Assembly: GCA_016178705.1 (NCBI GenBank)
Contig: JACOST010000001.1
Coordinates: forward strand, 80,001 to 144,000
DNA from: Deltaproteobacteria bacterium
Lineage (GTDB): Bacteria > Desulfobacterota > Binatia > HRBIN30 > JACQVA1
Reading direction: 5' to 3'
DNA length: 64,000 nucleotides
How positions within the stretch are numbered: the stretch's first letter is position 1; every line of letters begins with the position of its first letter. Of this stretch, positions 1 to 9,799 are shown piece after piece. The notes under the pieces were generated by a model, which saw nothing but the letters and a program-made list of their open reading frames with translations, ran no database searches and had not been told where the DNA came from. Position numbers and translations under genes: made by a program.

Positions 1-1076
<1,076 letters not shown>

Positions 1077-1119
1077 AGCCCAGCCGCACGCGCGTTGCGC
1101 TCACCGTCGCCCGCTCGCA

Positions 1120-2685
1120 TCAACGCGCCATCTCACTGGCGCGCGTCTCCCGAATCACGGTCACTTTGATCTGCCCAGGATACGTCATTTCGTTCTCGAT
1201 CTTGCGCGCGACATCGCGCGCCAGCATCGTCGCTTGCTCGTCGTTAGTCGAGCGCGGTTCGACGATGATTCGAATCTCGCGACCGGCTTGTACCGCGAAG
1301 GACTTCTCGACACCCTTGAACGAGTTGCTGATTCGCTCAAGATCCTCCAACCGCCGCACATAGCTCTCGAGCACCTCCCGCCGTGCCCCGGGGCGGGCAC
1401 CGGAGAGCGCATCGGCTGCGTCAACCAGCGGTGCAAGGATCGTTTCCGCCTTCACCTCTTCGTGATGCGCCGCGATCGCGTTGACGATCTTGGCCGACTC
1501 GCCGTATTTCCGTGCGATGTCAGCGCCGATGATCGCGTGCGAGCCTTCGACTTCGTGCGTGAGCGCCTTGCCGATGTCGTGCAGCAACCCGGCCCGGCGC
1601 GCCTGCTTCTCATTCAATCCCAGTTCCGCCGCCATCGCACCGGCGATGAAGGCGCACTCGATCGAGTGCATCAACACGTTCTGCGCGTAGCTGTAGCGAT
1701 ATTTGAGCATACCGACCAGCTTCACGAGTTCCGGATGGACGCCGTGCACTCCGACCTCGATCAGCGCTTTCTGCCCCGCCTCGCGCACACTCTCTTCGAC
1801 TTCCTGCTCCGCCTTCCGCACCACCTCTTCAACTCGGCCCGGATGAATACGGCCGTCCGAAATCAGCCGTTCGATCGCCACGCGCGCGATCTCACGCCGG
1901 ATCGGATTGTGACACGACACGATCACTGTCTCCGGCGTGTCATCGACGATCAGGTCAACCCCGGTCGCCGCTTCGATCGCACGGATGTTCCGACCCTCGC
2001 GGCCAATAATCCGACCCTTCATGTCGTCGTTGGGTAAGTGAACCGACGTCACCGTGCGCTCAGCGACGAACTCACCGGCCAACCGCTCGATCGCAATGCT
2101 TACGATCTTCTTCGCCTTTCGATCAGCCTCGGCTTTGGCCTCCTCTTCGATCTGGCGGATGTGTTTGGCACCTTCGTGGCGCGCTTGGTCCATCATTTGC
2201 TGGATCAACGTACGCTTGGCTTCCTCGCGAGTGAGCCCGGCGGCCTGCTCCAATTGCGCGCGGGTCTCGTCGAGCAGCCCGGTGTACTCGGCCTCCTTAT
2301 CCGTGATCGCCCGCTCACGCTGGCGCACCGCCTGATCGCGCCGATTGAAGTCCTGATCGCGCTTTTCGATCTGCTCCGCCCGCTTGTCGAGTACCTCCTC
2401 CTTGCCAACCAGGCGCCGCTCCGTCTGTTGAATCTCTCGTCGTAGTTCCCGCCCTTCCTTCTCGGCGTCGGCCTTGGCCTGAAGAATCGTTTCCTTTGCG
2501 CGAAGATCGGCTTCCTTCCGAATCGCCTCCGCCTCAGTGCGCGCCTCCTGGAGCGCTCGCTCGGCGGAATCGCTTGCTGCTTGTCGCTGTTGCACATTCT
2601 GTCGCTGGCGGAGCTGATCCAATAGCCATGCGAGTACGGCTGCCAATACTACCGTCGCAATCAACATGATCACGTAGTCTGTCAT
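1120..2685 (-). CDS. rny: Ribonuclease Y
   Basis: A 521-residue endoribonuclease that starts bulk mRNA decay from the membrane. An N-terminal membrane anchor (about residues 4-20) is followed by a long charged coiled coil rich in Arg, Glu and Gln (about 25-190). A KH domain follows, with the motif GRIIGREGRNIRAIEAATG. The HD domain shows HSIECAF and GLLHDIGKA, where HD are the metal ligands, then HEVEGSHAIIGAD. The length matches the family's roughly 520 residues. It is followed by ymdB and preceded by about 630 bp of non-coding DNA with a candidate structured RNA. Confidence 0.97.
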   Translation of the reverse strand: MTDYVIMLIATVVLAAVLAWLLDQLRQRQNVQQRQAASDSAERALQEARTEAEAIRKEADLRAKETILQAKADAEKEGRELRREIQQTERRLVGKEEVLDKRAEQIEKRDQDFNRRDQAVRQRERAITDKEAEYTGLLDETRAQLEQAAGLTREEAKRTLIQQMMDQARHEGAKHIRQIEEEAKAEADRKAKKIVSIAIERLAGEFVAERTVTSVHLPNDDMKGRIIGREGRNIRAIEAATGVDLIVDDTPETVIVSCHNPIRREIARVAIERLISDGRIHPGRVEEVVRKAEQEVEESVREAGQKALIEVGVHGVHPELVKLVGMLKYRYSYAQNVLMHSIECAFIAGAMAAELGLNEKQARRAGLLHDIGKALTHEVEGSHAIIGADIARKYGESAKIVNAIAAHHEEVKAETILAPLVDAADALSGARPGARREVLESYVRRLEDLERISNSFKGVEKSFAVQAGREIRIIVEPRSTNDEQATMLARDVARKIENEMTYPGQIKVTVIRETRASEMAR

Positions 2686-2811
2686 GCTTGTCGCTGTCCT
2701 TTCTGGAGCTGCCTTCCACTCGCAACCGAACCTCAGCGCAGCAGCTCCCAGTTTTCAAACGTCTCCGCCCCGCAGCACACGGCGCCATAGGCGAGACGGC
2801 CGATAAGTTTG

Positions 2812-2847
2812 TTTGAGAAAATACGTCTACCGGCGCCTTCCGGCGCC
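2812..2847 (-). terminator. Hairpin with short T-run downstream of the candidate RNA
   Basis: On the minus strand a perfect 6-bp GC stem (GGCGCC, loop GGAA, GGCGCC at 2842-2847 and 2832-2837) is followed about 10 bases later by TTTT (2821-2818). The distance to the T-run is longer than in a canonical intrinsic terminator. It sits just after the candidate RNA's closing stem, where an RNA 3' end would be expected. Confidence 0.35.
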
Positions 2848-3005
2848 GAACGCACAGCGACCCGGCGCGGGCGCAGTATACGCCCGTTGCAGTGATCACC
2901 ACGTATGCCGACCAACGGCACGCTGATGTGCCGTGTTGAAGTGGTACCCGGGTCATTGCTCCGCACGGGGAGGCCGAACCGCCAGGCACCTCGGTGCGAG
3001 TCGCT
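2840..3005 (-). ncRNA. ssrS: Candidate structured RNA, possibly 6S RNA
   Basis: The gap between zapA and rny is far longer than others in this operon-rich stretch, and 6S RNA often follows zapA. Arms read on the minus strand can fold. The closing pairs are 2994-2998 with 2851-2855 (CGCAC/GTGCG) and 2980-2986 with 2861-2867 (CCTGGCG/CGCCGGG with one G-U). A wide open region follows, then a terminal arm (2941-2945 with 2898-2902) capped by a hairpin (2928-2934 with 2915-2921). That layout is 6S-like, but I could not match conserved 6S primary sequence, so the identity and ends are tentative. Confidence 0.4.
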
Positions 3006-3314
3006 CGTTACGTCACGGCGTACTGTTCGTTTGGGGATTCAACGGTACTCATCGAGGGATTTCCCAATTGGAGCAACTCGTCGCCTGACTTCCACGACAA
3101 GGATGATGCGGTGACACTTCACGGCACTTGAGCATTCGCAGTATCCAGTTGCTGTCCGTAGTTTTCCCCAAAACCCCACGCCCAACGACCCTTGCACCGG
3201 GATGCCTAACCTTATCCCCAATGCATAGCCGTCAGCTAGCAGCATCCAGCGCGCCATGCGCGCTGGGGGGATATTCGGCGTGATCTCCCGATCGGTCTCC
3301 TTTCTTTCAGTGCG
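3006..3314. other. Non-coding stretch between zapA and the candidate RNA
   Basis: No open frame here looks like a protein. One clear hairpin reads on the minus strand around 3152-3176 (GTTTT-GGGG-AAAAC core with flanking CGT/ACG and GTTG/CAAC pairs). It could belong to a leader, to the RNA downstream, or to an upstream terminator. I see no convincing promoter. Confidence 0.4.
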
Positions 3315-3587
3315 TCAGCCCGGGATCTCCGCGAGGAGGCGCCGGGACAGACGATCGATCGTCTCTGTCAGTTCCTGATGTTCCCGCTTCAGTTTCTGAT
3401 ATTTGCTCGCAATATTCAATGCCGCAAGGAGGGCGACGTCGATGGTCGCCACCGCCCTCCCCTCCGCCGTCATCGCACGCATTTGGTCATCAACAAACCG
3501 CGCCACCGCCCGCACATGCTCCGGGCCGTCATCACTCGCAACGGTCAACATCTGACCCATGATCACCACGTCGACCGGTTGCTTCAT
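3315..3587 (-). CDS. zapA: Cell division protein ZapA
   Basis: A 90-residue ZapA-family protein, which binds and bundles FtsZ at the Z-ring. The N-terminal part (VDVVIMGQMLTVASDD) is the small alpha/beta head. The text EHVRAVARFVDDQM is the characteristic central helix, and the C-terminal half (LNIASKYQKLKREHQELTE) is a dimerising coiled coil. It follows a second small coiled-coil gene with a 19-bp gap; the pair resembles the zapB-zapA pairs seen in proteobacteria. The candidate 6S RNA lies downstream. Confidence 0.88.
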   Translation of the reverse strand: MKQPVDVVIMGQMLTVASDDGPEHVRAVARFVDDQMRAMTAEGRAVATIDVALLAALNIASKYQKLKREHQELTETIDRLSRRLLAEIPG

Positions 3588-3606
3588 GACACCATCCGGC
3601 TCGGGT

Positions 3607-3843
3607 TCATCCGAGGTCGAGGCCCTCGAGTCGGCCGAGAATGCGCTCCAACCGAGTCTTGAGATCGTTCCGTTCCTGCTCGAATTGTCTGACCTGCCCC
3701 GCCAGCTGCGCGAATTGGGCCTCCTTTTCCTTCATCCGCTGCCCGAGCACGTCGCGCTCATGCCGAATCTTCTCGTGCTGGGCCAAAAGGCGATCGATTT
3801 TCGTTTCCAGAAGTTTCAAATTCTCCAAACTCATACCCTTCAC
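3607..3843 (-). CDS. ZapB-like short coiled-coil protein
   Basis: A 78-residue protein that is almost wholly coiled coil: MSLENLKLLETKIDRLLAQ, then heptad-like runs of Glu, Arg and Leu to the end. It sits directly upstream of zapA in the same orientation, which is the usual place of zapB-like genes that link ZapA to the division apparatus. Coiled coils carry little family-specific sequence, so the assignment rests on size and neighbourhood. Translation may start at the fourth residue (MSLEN). Confidence 0.7.
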   Translation of the reverse strand: MKGMSLENLKLLETKIDRLLAQHEKIRHERDVLGQRMKEKEAQFAQLAGQVRQFEQERNDLKTRLERILGRLEGLDLG

Positions 3844-3990
3844 AGCTCAAAGCACCGGCCCAAAATAGGGAGGGCCGCGAGGGCAGTCAAGCAACAGGCG
3901 GTCGTCGACTGCGCGCGACGGGCCCGCGGCAGCGTGTGCCGTGCGGATCGAGGAGTGTAGGGAATCCGCAAAATGGACATTGGCGCTTCC

Positions 3991-5058
3991 CTACCCTGCC
4001 GAGTCGGGCTCGAACAACGCGTCAGTAAACGCGGCCGCGTCGAAGGGACGCAGATCGTTGATCCCTTCACCGAGGCCGAGATAGCAGAGCGGCAGGTTCA
4101 ACTCTCTCTTCACGGCGAGCACGGCACCACCTTTAGCGGTGCCGTCGAGCTTAGTGAGGATCACGCCGGTGAGGGGCAGCGTATCGCGGAAGAGTTTGGT
4201 TTGGCTGAGAGCGTTCTGGCCGGTGCTGGCGTCGAGCACGAGGAACGCCTCATGCGGCGCGCCCGGAACCTCGCGACTGATCACGCGGACGAGCTTCTTC
4301 AGCTCCTCCATCAGGTTGACTTTCACGTGCAGGCGGCCGGCGGTGTCGATGATCGCCACATCGGTACCGCGGGTCTGCGCCGCCCTCAACCCATCGAACA
4401 CCACCGCCGCTGGGTCCGCGCCGCTCTTGTGTTTCACGATGTCGCAACCGACACGTTCCGCCCACACCTCCAACTGCTCGGTCGCGGCGGCGCGAAAGGT
4501 GTCGCCGGCCACCAGCAAGACCGATTTCCCCTCCTGCTTGTAGCGATGCGCAAGCTTGCCGATCGTTGTTGTCTTGCCGACCCCGTTCACGCCAACCACC
4601 AAGATGACGTGCGGCCGCGCGGCGCGTTCCACCCCCGCCCCGTCCTCCAACAGCAAACGGATTTCCGCCTTGAGTGCCGACACGACCGCGTCGGCCGAAA
4701 CGAGTCCGGATCGTTTGCGCAGCGAACGGATCAGACCTTGCGTGGTAGCCATCCCGACGTCGGCCAGAATCAGCGCTTCCTCCAAGTCGTTCAGCCACGC
4801 CTCCCGCGTCCGGTCGCGCCCCAGCACGTCACGGAGGCGAGTGCCGAACACTTGGCGCGTCTTGCTCAGCCCCGAGCGAAACGTCGCCCACGGAGCGGTA
4901 GCCTCGTCGCGTGTTTCAGTATGACCGTGCGCGGGTGCTGATAGTTCCGCCCGCCCGCGCGCGCGGCGCGACAACCACGCAATCAGTCCACCGAAGACGA
5001 GCAACCCGCCCGCCGTCAAACCGGCAATCAATTCGGGACCGAGGGGCATGACATCCAA
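3991..5058 (-). CDS. ftsY: Signal recognition particle receptor FtsY
   Basis: A 355-residue SRP GTPase that docks ribosome-SRP complexes at the membrane. An N-terminal hydrophobic segment (about 8-29) could anchor it; the usual acidic A domain is nearly absent. The N domain (about 60-140) precedes the G domain with G1 GVNGVGKTTT (156-165), DTFRAAATEQL, the DTAGRL motif, TKLDGTAKGG, and the closing LGLGEGINDLRPFD. All GTPase motifs are intact. It lies between smc and the zap genes on the same strand, an arrangement seen with smc-ftsY pairs elsewhere. Confidence 0.96.
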   Translation of the reverse strand: MDVMPLGPELIAGLTAGGLLVFGGLIAWLSRRARGRAELSAPAHGHTETRDEATAPWATFRSGLSKTRQVFGTRLRDVLGRDRTREAWLNDLEEALILADVGMATTQGLIRSLRKRSGLVSADAVVSALKAEIRLLLEDGAGVERAARPHVILVVGVNGVGKTTTIGKLAHRYKQEGKSVLLVAGDTFRAAATEQLEVWAERVGCDIVKHKSGADPAAVVFDGLRAAQTRGTDVAIIDTAGRLHVKVNLMEELKKLVRVISREVPGAPHEAFLVLDASTGQNALSQTKLFRDTLPLTGVILTKLDGTAKGGAVLAVKRELNLPLCYLGLGEGINDLRPFDAAAFTDALFEPDSAG

Positions 5059-5184
5059 TCACGAAGGACGCGGGCCGCAGAACATCAGAACACTGGTTCG
5101 ATGGCCCGCACCAAAATCCTCTTCGTGCTTCGTGGTGCCGCGGCCGCCTCGACAGTCTCACCACCGCTGCAGCGACAATCCGGA

Positions 5185-8100
5185 CTAGTGCATCGCGACC
5201 GCGATCACCTTCGACAGCCCCGGCTCTTGCATGGTGACACCGTAGAGCGTCTCGGCACATTCCATCGTCCGCTTGTTGTGGGTGATGACGATGAACTGCG
5301 ACGTGTCGCTCATCTCCCGTACCATCTGGGTAAAGCGGCCGATGTTGGCGTCATCGAGCGGTGCGTCGACTTCGTCGAGGAAACAGAACGGCGTCGGGTT
5401 GATGAGGAACAACGAGAAGATCAGGCTCGTTGCCACCAACGCCTTCTCGCCGCCAGAGAGCAGGCTGACGGTTTCGAGCCGCTTGCCCGGCGGGCGAACG
5501 ACGATTTCGACGCCGCTCTCAAGAAGATTGTGCTCGTCGGTGAGCACCAGTCTCGCCTCGCCGCCACGGAACAAGCGCGGAAAGACCACTTGAAAACGTT
5601 CATTGACCTTGGCGAACGTCTCCGCAAAGCGTGCCCGCGAGGCGCGATTGAGCTGCTGAATCGTGCGTTCGAGATCCGCCAACGACCGCTCCAAGTCCTC
5701 CTTCTGCGTGCACAGGAACTGCGCGCGCTCTTCCAGCTCGCGCAACTCGTCGATGGCACTCACATTGACTTCGCCGATACGTGCGATGCGTTCGCGCAAC
5801 GTCTGCAGCCGCTCGGTCGCACCCTCCGCGGGCATTTCCGTGTGCGCCGCCGCCTCTTGGGTCAGATCGAGGCTGTACTTCTCCTGCACGCTCGAACGGA
5901 GATGCTCACCACTGAGCCGCCGTTCCGCCAGCGCGAGGTCTGTTTCGCTGCGTAGTGCGCGCACCCGATCGAGCTGTTCGCGGTGCGCATTCACCGCTTG
6001 TTCCTGCTCACCGAGCAGGCCTTGCGCAGTCTCGGCGCCGTGTAACGCGTCGTTCACCTCCGCTTCGAGGGTCGCCCGCTGCGCCGCCTGCGCCGCGGCG
6101 ACTTCTCCTGCTGCAAGCACGGATTGTTCGAGACCCGTGCGCTCATTTGCGGTTTCCTCGTGCTCGCCGCGCAACGAGCGTTCACGCTCGGCGAGATCCT
6201 CGCGGTTGGCGACGAGCCGCGTGAGCGCCGCACCCGCCGCGTGTTGGCGCTCGCGCCGCTCGGCCACGCGCACTTTGGTTGCGGTCACCTCCGTGGCAAG
6301 GGTCTCAGCACGATCAGTCGCCACTTCGACTTCGGCTTGTCGAGCGCGCAGCGCCTCCTCACGCCCGGCGTGTTGCTCTCCGTATCCCGCCAGCGTGACA
6401 CTCAACTGCGTCAGCTCGGTGTTCGCGTGGTTAATCTCGCCGGCGAGCGACTCAGCTTCAAAGCGCACGACTTCGATGCGATCGGTCAGGCGTGGGCGTT
6501 CATGCTCCAAGCGCTCGACGTCCTTTTCCGCCGCGACCAGTTCCAACGTGGCGGCGTGAGTATCGTGATCGATGATAGCCAAGGCCGCTTCTTCTTCCGC
6601 GATGCGCTCCGACAGGGTTGCCAGTTGCGCTTCGGCTTTGCCCACCCGCGCCCCCAATACGCCGGCACGCTGCGACAACTCCGCCAACTCGCGACGGCGC
6701 GACAGGATTTCGGCTTCAATCGGTGCCTCACTGCCGCCGGTGATCACGCCGTTGGCATCGACAACATCGCCCTCGGGCGTCACCATCGTCACGTAGCGTC
6801 CGTTCTGATGCCAGATCGACAACGCCGACTTGAGATCCGGGACCAGAACGACTTCACCGAGCAGCGCTTCGGCGACCTGCCGATAGCGGTCGTCGACCTG
6901 CACGAGGTCGAGCAAGCGCGAGCTGTTGCCGTTCATACCCGCGGCCCCCAGACCGTTGAGCGGCACAGGCCGTGGCACAACCGGGATGAAACTACCGCGG
7001 CCGGAGGCGTGCTCGCGCAGGTTGCTGACTGCCCCAGCTCCGTCTTCGGCACCTTCAACGATGACGTACTGCAGTCGATCGCCGAGCGCGGCGGCGACGG
7101 CGCGTTCGTACTCACGCGGAATTCCGATGACGTCGGCGACGACGCCGAGTACCCCATGCGCCGGCTGTTCCTGCGCCATGATCGAACGGACGCCGGGTTG
7201 ATAGCCCTCGTAGTTACGCTGAATTTCTTCCAGCGAGCGCAGCCGCGACTGCGTCCCGACCAGCTGCGCGCGCAAGTCGTTCAATTCGCGCTCGCAACGC
7301 CGACGCTCTTCGGCGAGCGCGCGGATCTGTGCCGCGCGGTGCTCCTTCTCGCCAGCGGCAGTCTGCAGCCGCTCTTGCAAGGCCACGGCAGCACGCCCGC
7401 GCGCGGTGAGTTCATGCTCGGTTGTTTCCAATTGCGTCGCCAACGCCTGCCGATCGTCGGCGAGCCGCGCCAGCCGGCGCTGCACATCGTCGCGCCGCCG
7501 CGTCACTGCGGCGATCTCGTTGCGCACTTCAGCCATGCGTGTGACCAGTGCGATCACGTGACCCTTGGCGTCCTCCGCCGCGCGCTGCACACCCCGCTGC
7601 GCCTCACGCGCCGCCGCAAGGTCTGTCTCGCGCCCTTTCAGCTCACCCTCTTCAAATAGAAACAATTGCGCGCACTCGTCGCGATCGCGTTCCGCCGCCG
7701 CCAACTCGCGGGCCAACCCCGCACTGCGATTCTGCAGCGCGTCGCGTTCGGCGTCGAGCCGGCCCAAGCGACGCGCGCGCTCGCGCACTTCCTGGCGCAG
7801 CATGTCGATGCGCTGGCCCTGGCTCTCGCGTTCAGCGTCCAGCACCGCAAGTGCTTCGCGCCGTTGCCCGAGGTGTGCCTCGGCCGCGCTCACTGCGGCG
7901 CTCACCGCCTCGCGGGTTGATTCGAGTGCTGCCACCTCATGCTGCAATCGCTCCTGCTCGGCAACCGTCTGGCGGCGCTCCTCCTCCAGTCGCACGATAT
8001 CCGCTGACAGCTGCCGCCACTGGTAGCTAGCCACGGTCAGATCGAGAGCCCGCATCTCTTCTTGCAATGCGCGATACTGTTCAGCCCGCTTCGCTTGACG

Positions 8101-8772
8101 ATTGAGGTACTGAATCTGCCGCTCGAGCTCGTGCAGGATGTCGGTGACGCGCGACAAGTTCTCGCGGGTACGTTCCATCTTGCGCTCCGCCGCGAGCTTG
8201 CGGCTACGATAGAGCGTGGTGCCGGCGGCTTCTTCGATGAACAGCCGTCGATCTTCCGGTTTCGCGTTCACCAGCTGCTCGACGCGGCCTTGCTCGATGA
8301 TCGCATAGGCCTTGCTGCCGATGCCGGTGCCGAGAAACAATTCGGTGATATCCTTGAGGCGACAAGCGGTCTTATTGATGAAGTATTCCGACTCCCCGGA
8401 GCGGAAGTAGCGGCGCGTCACCATGATCTCTGCCAAATCGCGGAAGTGCGCCGGGACCGTCGAGACGTCGAGATCGGGATCGAGCGGCTGAGCGGTCGCG
8501 CGAGTCTCGCCGGTACTCTCGAACAGGATCGAGACCTCCGCCATGCCGAGGGGCGCGTGGCGTTCGTTGCCGTTGAAGATTACGTCCTCCATCGCGATGC
8601 CGCGCAGATGCTTGGGGCTCTGCTCGCCCAGCACCCAACGAATCGCGTCGACGACGTTCGATTTGCCGCAGCCGTTCGGCCCGACAATGCCGGTAACTCG
8701 CGAGGGAAAATTCAGGACCGTACGGTCCGCGAACGATTTGAAGCCGGCTAACTCAAGCTGCTTGATCCGCAT
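5185..8772 (-). CDS. smc: Chromosome segregation protein SMC
   Basis: A full-length 1195-residue SMC ATPase for chromosome condensation. The N-terminal head has Walker A in GPNGCGKSNVVDAIRW (near residue 32). Two very long coiled coils flank a hinge (about 515-670) that includes YEGYQPGVRSIMAQ and GVLGVVADVIGIP. The C-terminal head has the signature LLSGGEKALVATSL, Walker B FCFLDEVDAPLDDANI, and ITHNKRTMECAETLYGVTMQ. Nothing is missing. It is followed by ftsY after a 126-bp gap. No scpA or scpB gene is in the window. Confidence 0.98.
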   Translation of the reverse strand: MRIKQLELAGFKSFADRTVLNFPSRVTGIVGPNGCGKSNVVDAIRWVLGEQSPKHLRGIAMEDVIFNGNERHAPLGMAEVSILFESTGETRATAQPLDPDLDVSTVPAHFRDLAEIMVTRRYFRSGESEYFINKTACRLKDITELFLGTGIGSKAYAIIEQGRVEQLVNAKPEDRRLFIEEAAGTTLYRSRKLAAERKMERTRENLSRVTDILHELERQIQYLNRQAKRAEQYRALQEEMRALDLTVASYQWRQLSADIVRLEEERRQTVAEQERLQHEVAALESTREAVSAAVSAAEAHLGQRREALAVLDAERESQGQRIDMLRQEVRERARRLGRLDAERDALQNRSAGLARELAAAERDRDECAQLFLFEEGELKGRETDLAAAREAQRGVQRAAEDAKGHVIALVTRMAEVRNEIAAVTRRRDDVQRRLARLADDRQALATQLETTEHELTARGRAAVALQERLQTAAGEKEHRAAQIRALAEERRRCERELNDLRAQLVGTQSRLRSLEEIQRNYEGYQPGVRSIMAQEQPAHGVLGVVADVIGIPREYERAVAAALGDRLQYVIVEGAEDGAGAVSNLREHASGRGSFIPVVPRPVPLNGLGAAGMNGNSSRLLDLVQVDDRYRQVAEALLGEVVLVPDLKSALSIWHQNGRYVTMVTPEGDVVDANGVITGGSEAPIEAEILSRRRELAELSQRAGVLGARVGKAEAQLATLSERIAEEEAALAIIDHDTHAATLELVAAEKDVERLEHERPRLTDRIEVVRFEAESLAGEINHANTELTQLSVTLAGYGEQHAGREEALRARQAEVEVATDRAETLATEVTATKVRVAERRERQHAAGAALTRLVANREDLAERERSLRGEHEETANERTGLEQSVLAAGEVAAAQAAQRATLEAEVNDALHGAETAQGLLGEQEQAVNAHREQLDRVRALRSETDLALAERRLSGEHLRSSVQEKYSLDLTQEAAAHTEMPAEGATERLQTLRERIARIGEVNVSAIDELRELEERAQFLCTQKEDLERSLADLERTIQQLNRASRARFAETFAKVNERFQVVFPRLFRGGEARLVLTDEHNLLESGVEIVVRPPGKRLETVSLLSGGEKALVATSLIFSLFLINPTPFCFLDEVDAPLDDANIGRFTQMVREMSDTSQFIVITHNKRTMECAETLYGVTMQEPGLSKVIAVAMH

Positions 8773-8881
8773 GCCATCACCACCACCCCACGTGCGAGTA
8801 TTTCACAGCGTTTGACGACCCGTCAACCGGATCGCGTCGCGCTGTTCGTTGCCCCAACCACTCAACCCCACCTTAGCTCCC

Positions 8882-9499
8882 TCATTCTTGGAGTTCCGTA
8901 TTCCAATACGAAGCGTCCACCGTCGAGAGGAATGGCACCCACTCTTCGTAGTGGCGCAGGCTGAAGGTCTGCATCATGAATGGCGTCCATTCCGGCCGCC
9001 GCGGCTGACGCCGCAGGTGCATGCGGGCCTGCTCCGGGGTGCGGCCGCCCTTGCGACGATTGCACTCGTGGCACGAGCATACGACATTCTCCCAGCGAGA
9101 CGTCCCCCCCTGCGAGCGCGGCACCACGTGATCAAGGTTCAGCTCGGCGCGTGAAAAACGATGGCCACAATACTGGCATGTGTTGCGGTCCCGCGCATAG
9201 ATATTGAAGCGGCTAAACCGCACCTGGCGCCGCGGCAAACGGTCGTATGCAACGAGTAAAATGACCCGAGGTACCCGGATGACCCGATTGACCATACCGA
9301 CCGTGTCGTCGTGGACCGACGCCGATAGCGTGCTCCAACTCTCAAAGTCGAAGGTCTGGTACTGACCGTTTACTGCCTCAGCAACTCCCTGATAGAGCAG
9401 GGCAAATGCCCGGCGAACCGAGGTGATGTGAATCGGTAGGAACGATCGGTTGAGAACTAGAACCTTGGTATTAAGTACGCTTGCAGTCGCCAACATTCC
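8882..9499 (-). CDS. HNH endonuclease family protein
   Basis: About 205 residues of the stand-alone HNH nuclease family that begins LVLNRSFLPIHITSVRRAF. The beta-beta-alpha metal site is present: CQYCGHRF, then LDHVVPRSQGG (the HNH core His and Asp), then ENVVCSCHECNRRKGGRTP, giving two CxxC zinc knuckles around the H-N-H. The longer frame back to 9580 adds a Gly/Cys-rich stretch without family character, so I start at the ATG (9499) preceding ATASVLNTKVLVLN; no strong ribosome binding site decides this. The cellular role of the family is not established. Confidence 0.82.
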   Translation of the reverse strand, partial: GMLATASVLNTKVLVLNRSFLPIHITSVRRAFALLYQGVAEAVNGQYQTFDFESWSTLSASVHDDTVGMVNRVIRVPRVILLVAYDRLPRRQVRFSRFNIYARDRNTCQYCGHRFSRAELNLDHVVPRSQGGTSRWENVVCSCHECNRRKGGRTPEQARMHLRRQPRRPEWTPFMMQTFSLRHYEEWVPFLSTVDASYWNTELQE

Positions 9500-9799
9500 G
9501 CAACCATGGCACCCGCCGCCGCGAAGTTGCGCCACGCTACCCGCCAGGGGCAGAGAAGTCAACATTGTGACGCGTAGCACCAGCAGCCAATGAAGATACA
9601 GCCTTGCACCGTAGAGTCCTTGCCCCTATGATGCGCGCGGGTGTTGGGTTGATGGGGAGGGGGTCATGTACGCCACTGCAACCTCGGTCGATCGGGTTCA
9701 CCAGGACTCGGAACCACCACTGACGGCCCGCCACGGATCCGCAGTGGGAGCTGTTGCCAACGAGCTGCACATCGGGTTGATGCCCGTGCGCTGACGCCA
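9500..9799. other. Divergent intergenic region between HNH gene and rng
   Basis: This 300-bp stretch separates two divergent genes. It carries a plausible sigma-70 promoter for rng (annotated separately). The interval 9500-9580 could instead code for an N-terminal extension of the HNH protein. I see nothing else. Confidence 0.5.
9604..9632 (+). promoter_or_regulatory. Putative sigma-70 promoter for rng
   Basis: A TATGAT -10 element (9627-9632) stands exactly 17 bp after TTGCAC (9604-9609). The -10 matches consensus at 5 of 6 positions; the -35 keeps only the TTG. It lies about 170 bp before the GTG start of rng, implying a long 5' leader, as is known for RNase E/G transcripts in other bacteria. 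Confidence 0.45.

Noticed and set aside
2840-3005. SRP RNA, tmRNA or RNase P RNA in the zapA-rny gap
   Set aside because: The diagnostic GGAAGCAGCC-type (SRP), tRNA-like plus tag (tmRNA) and GAGGAAAGTCCGGGC (RNase P) sequences are absent.
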